Shown: piece after piece, positions 25,327 to 27,173 of the stretch
Numbering within the stretch: the stretch's first letter is position 1
Layout: the number at the start of each line of letters is the position of its first letter
Assembly (NCBI GenBank): GCA_041574955.1
Contig: JBFGNS010000041.1
Location: 1 to 27,173, forward strand
Reading direction: 5' to 3'
Origin: CALZJC01 sp041574955
Lineage (GTDB): Bacteria > Acidobacteriota > Thermoanaerobaculia > Multivoradales > JAHEKO01
Length of the DNA: 27,173 nt
The notes under the pieces: model-generated
The model's input: the letters and a program-made list of their open reading frames with translations, nothing else
Databases searched by the model: none
Told to the model about the DNA's origin: nothing
Translations under genes and position numbers: made by a program

Positions 25327-27173
<1,847 letters not shown>

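Overview
The window is GC-rich (by eye about 70%), densely coded chromosomal DNA from a diderm bacterium. Evidence for two membranes is a LolC/E-LolD lipoprotein-release pair, a PilB/GspE-type secretion ATPase and a signal-peptide protein that looks like an outer-membrane beta-barrel. Gene content, the bactofilin-like/M23 pair and the dispersed intergenic repeats would fit Acidobacteriota (possibly Thermoanaerobaculia), but that placement is inference; no rRNA or other phylogenetic marker was compared.

Layout: (1) 1-3152, plus strand: 3' part of an inositol-monophosphatase-family enzyme, an M23 peptidase, a bactofilin-like beta-helix protein and a small membrane protein, the first three overlapping. 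(2) 3304-8300, mostly single-gene units: pilB/gspE-type ATPase (-), EamA transporter (+), aroC (-), and a repeat-rich accessory island with a tiny GIY-YIG nuclease gene. (3) 8296-9419 (-): glycosyltransferase and YbgC-like thioesterase. (4) 9480-14135 (+): gamma-carbonic-anhydrase-like protein, hisS, aspS, aroB in a translationally coupled run. (5) 14525-19377 (+): HD-GYP phosphodiesterase, Roadblock/LC7 protein, ftsY, an unrecognised gene and a putative outer-membrane protein, then a lone 81-aa membrane protein. (6) 19821-21681 (-): purine salvage (PNP, hpt) with ridA. (7) 21823-27173 (+): lysS, lolC/E-like, lolD and the 5' two thirds of clpC. Most of this is housekeeping: translation, the shikimate pathway, purine salvage, envelope assembly and proteolysis.

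The unusual part is the intergenic DNA. Seven copies of a roughly 27-bp imperfectly palindromic repeat (GTCATCCYGAGCG followed by NAGCGARGGAYCTC) lie only between genes, all between 5.1 and 14.3 kb. Two copies that share a private GTCGTC variant, identical except for one inserted base, face each other as inverted termini of a 518-bp unit. Its only gene encodes a 104-residue GIY-YIG nuclease, preceded by a potentially structured leader. This has the architecture of a minimal mobile or repeat-maintenance unit, comparable in logic to REP/RAYT but with an unrelated enzyme. It is the best candidate here for an undescribed system.

Two more general signals: many unit-leading genes have no Shine-Dalgarno sequence and show an (extended) -10 hexamer only 6-10 nt before the start codon, suggesting leaderless transcription. 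aroB appears to start at a CTG codon inside a CTGA overlap with aspS. I saw no tRNA, rRNA, CRISPR array, classical insertion sequence or U-tract intrinsic terminator.
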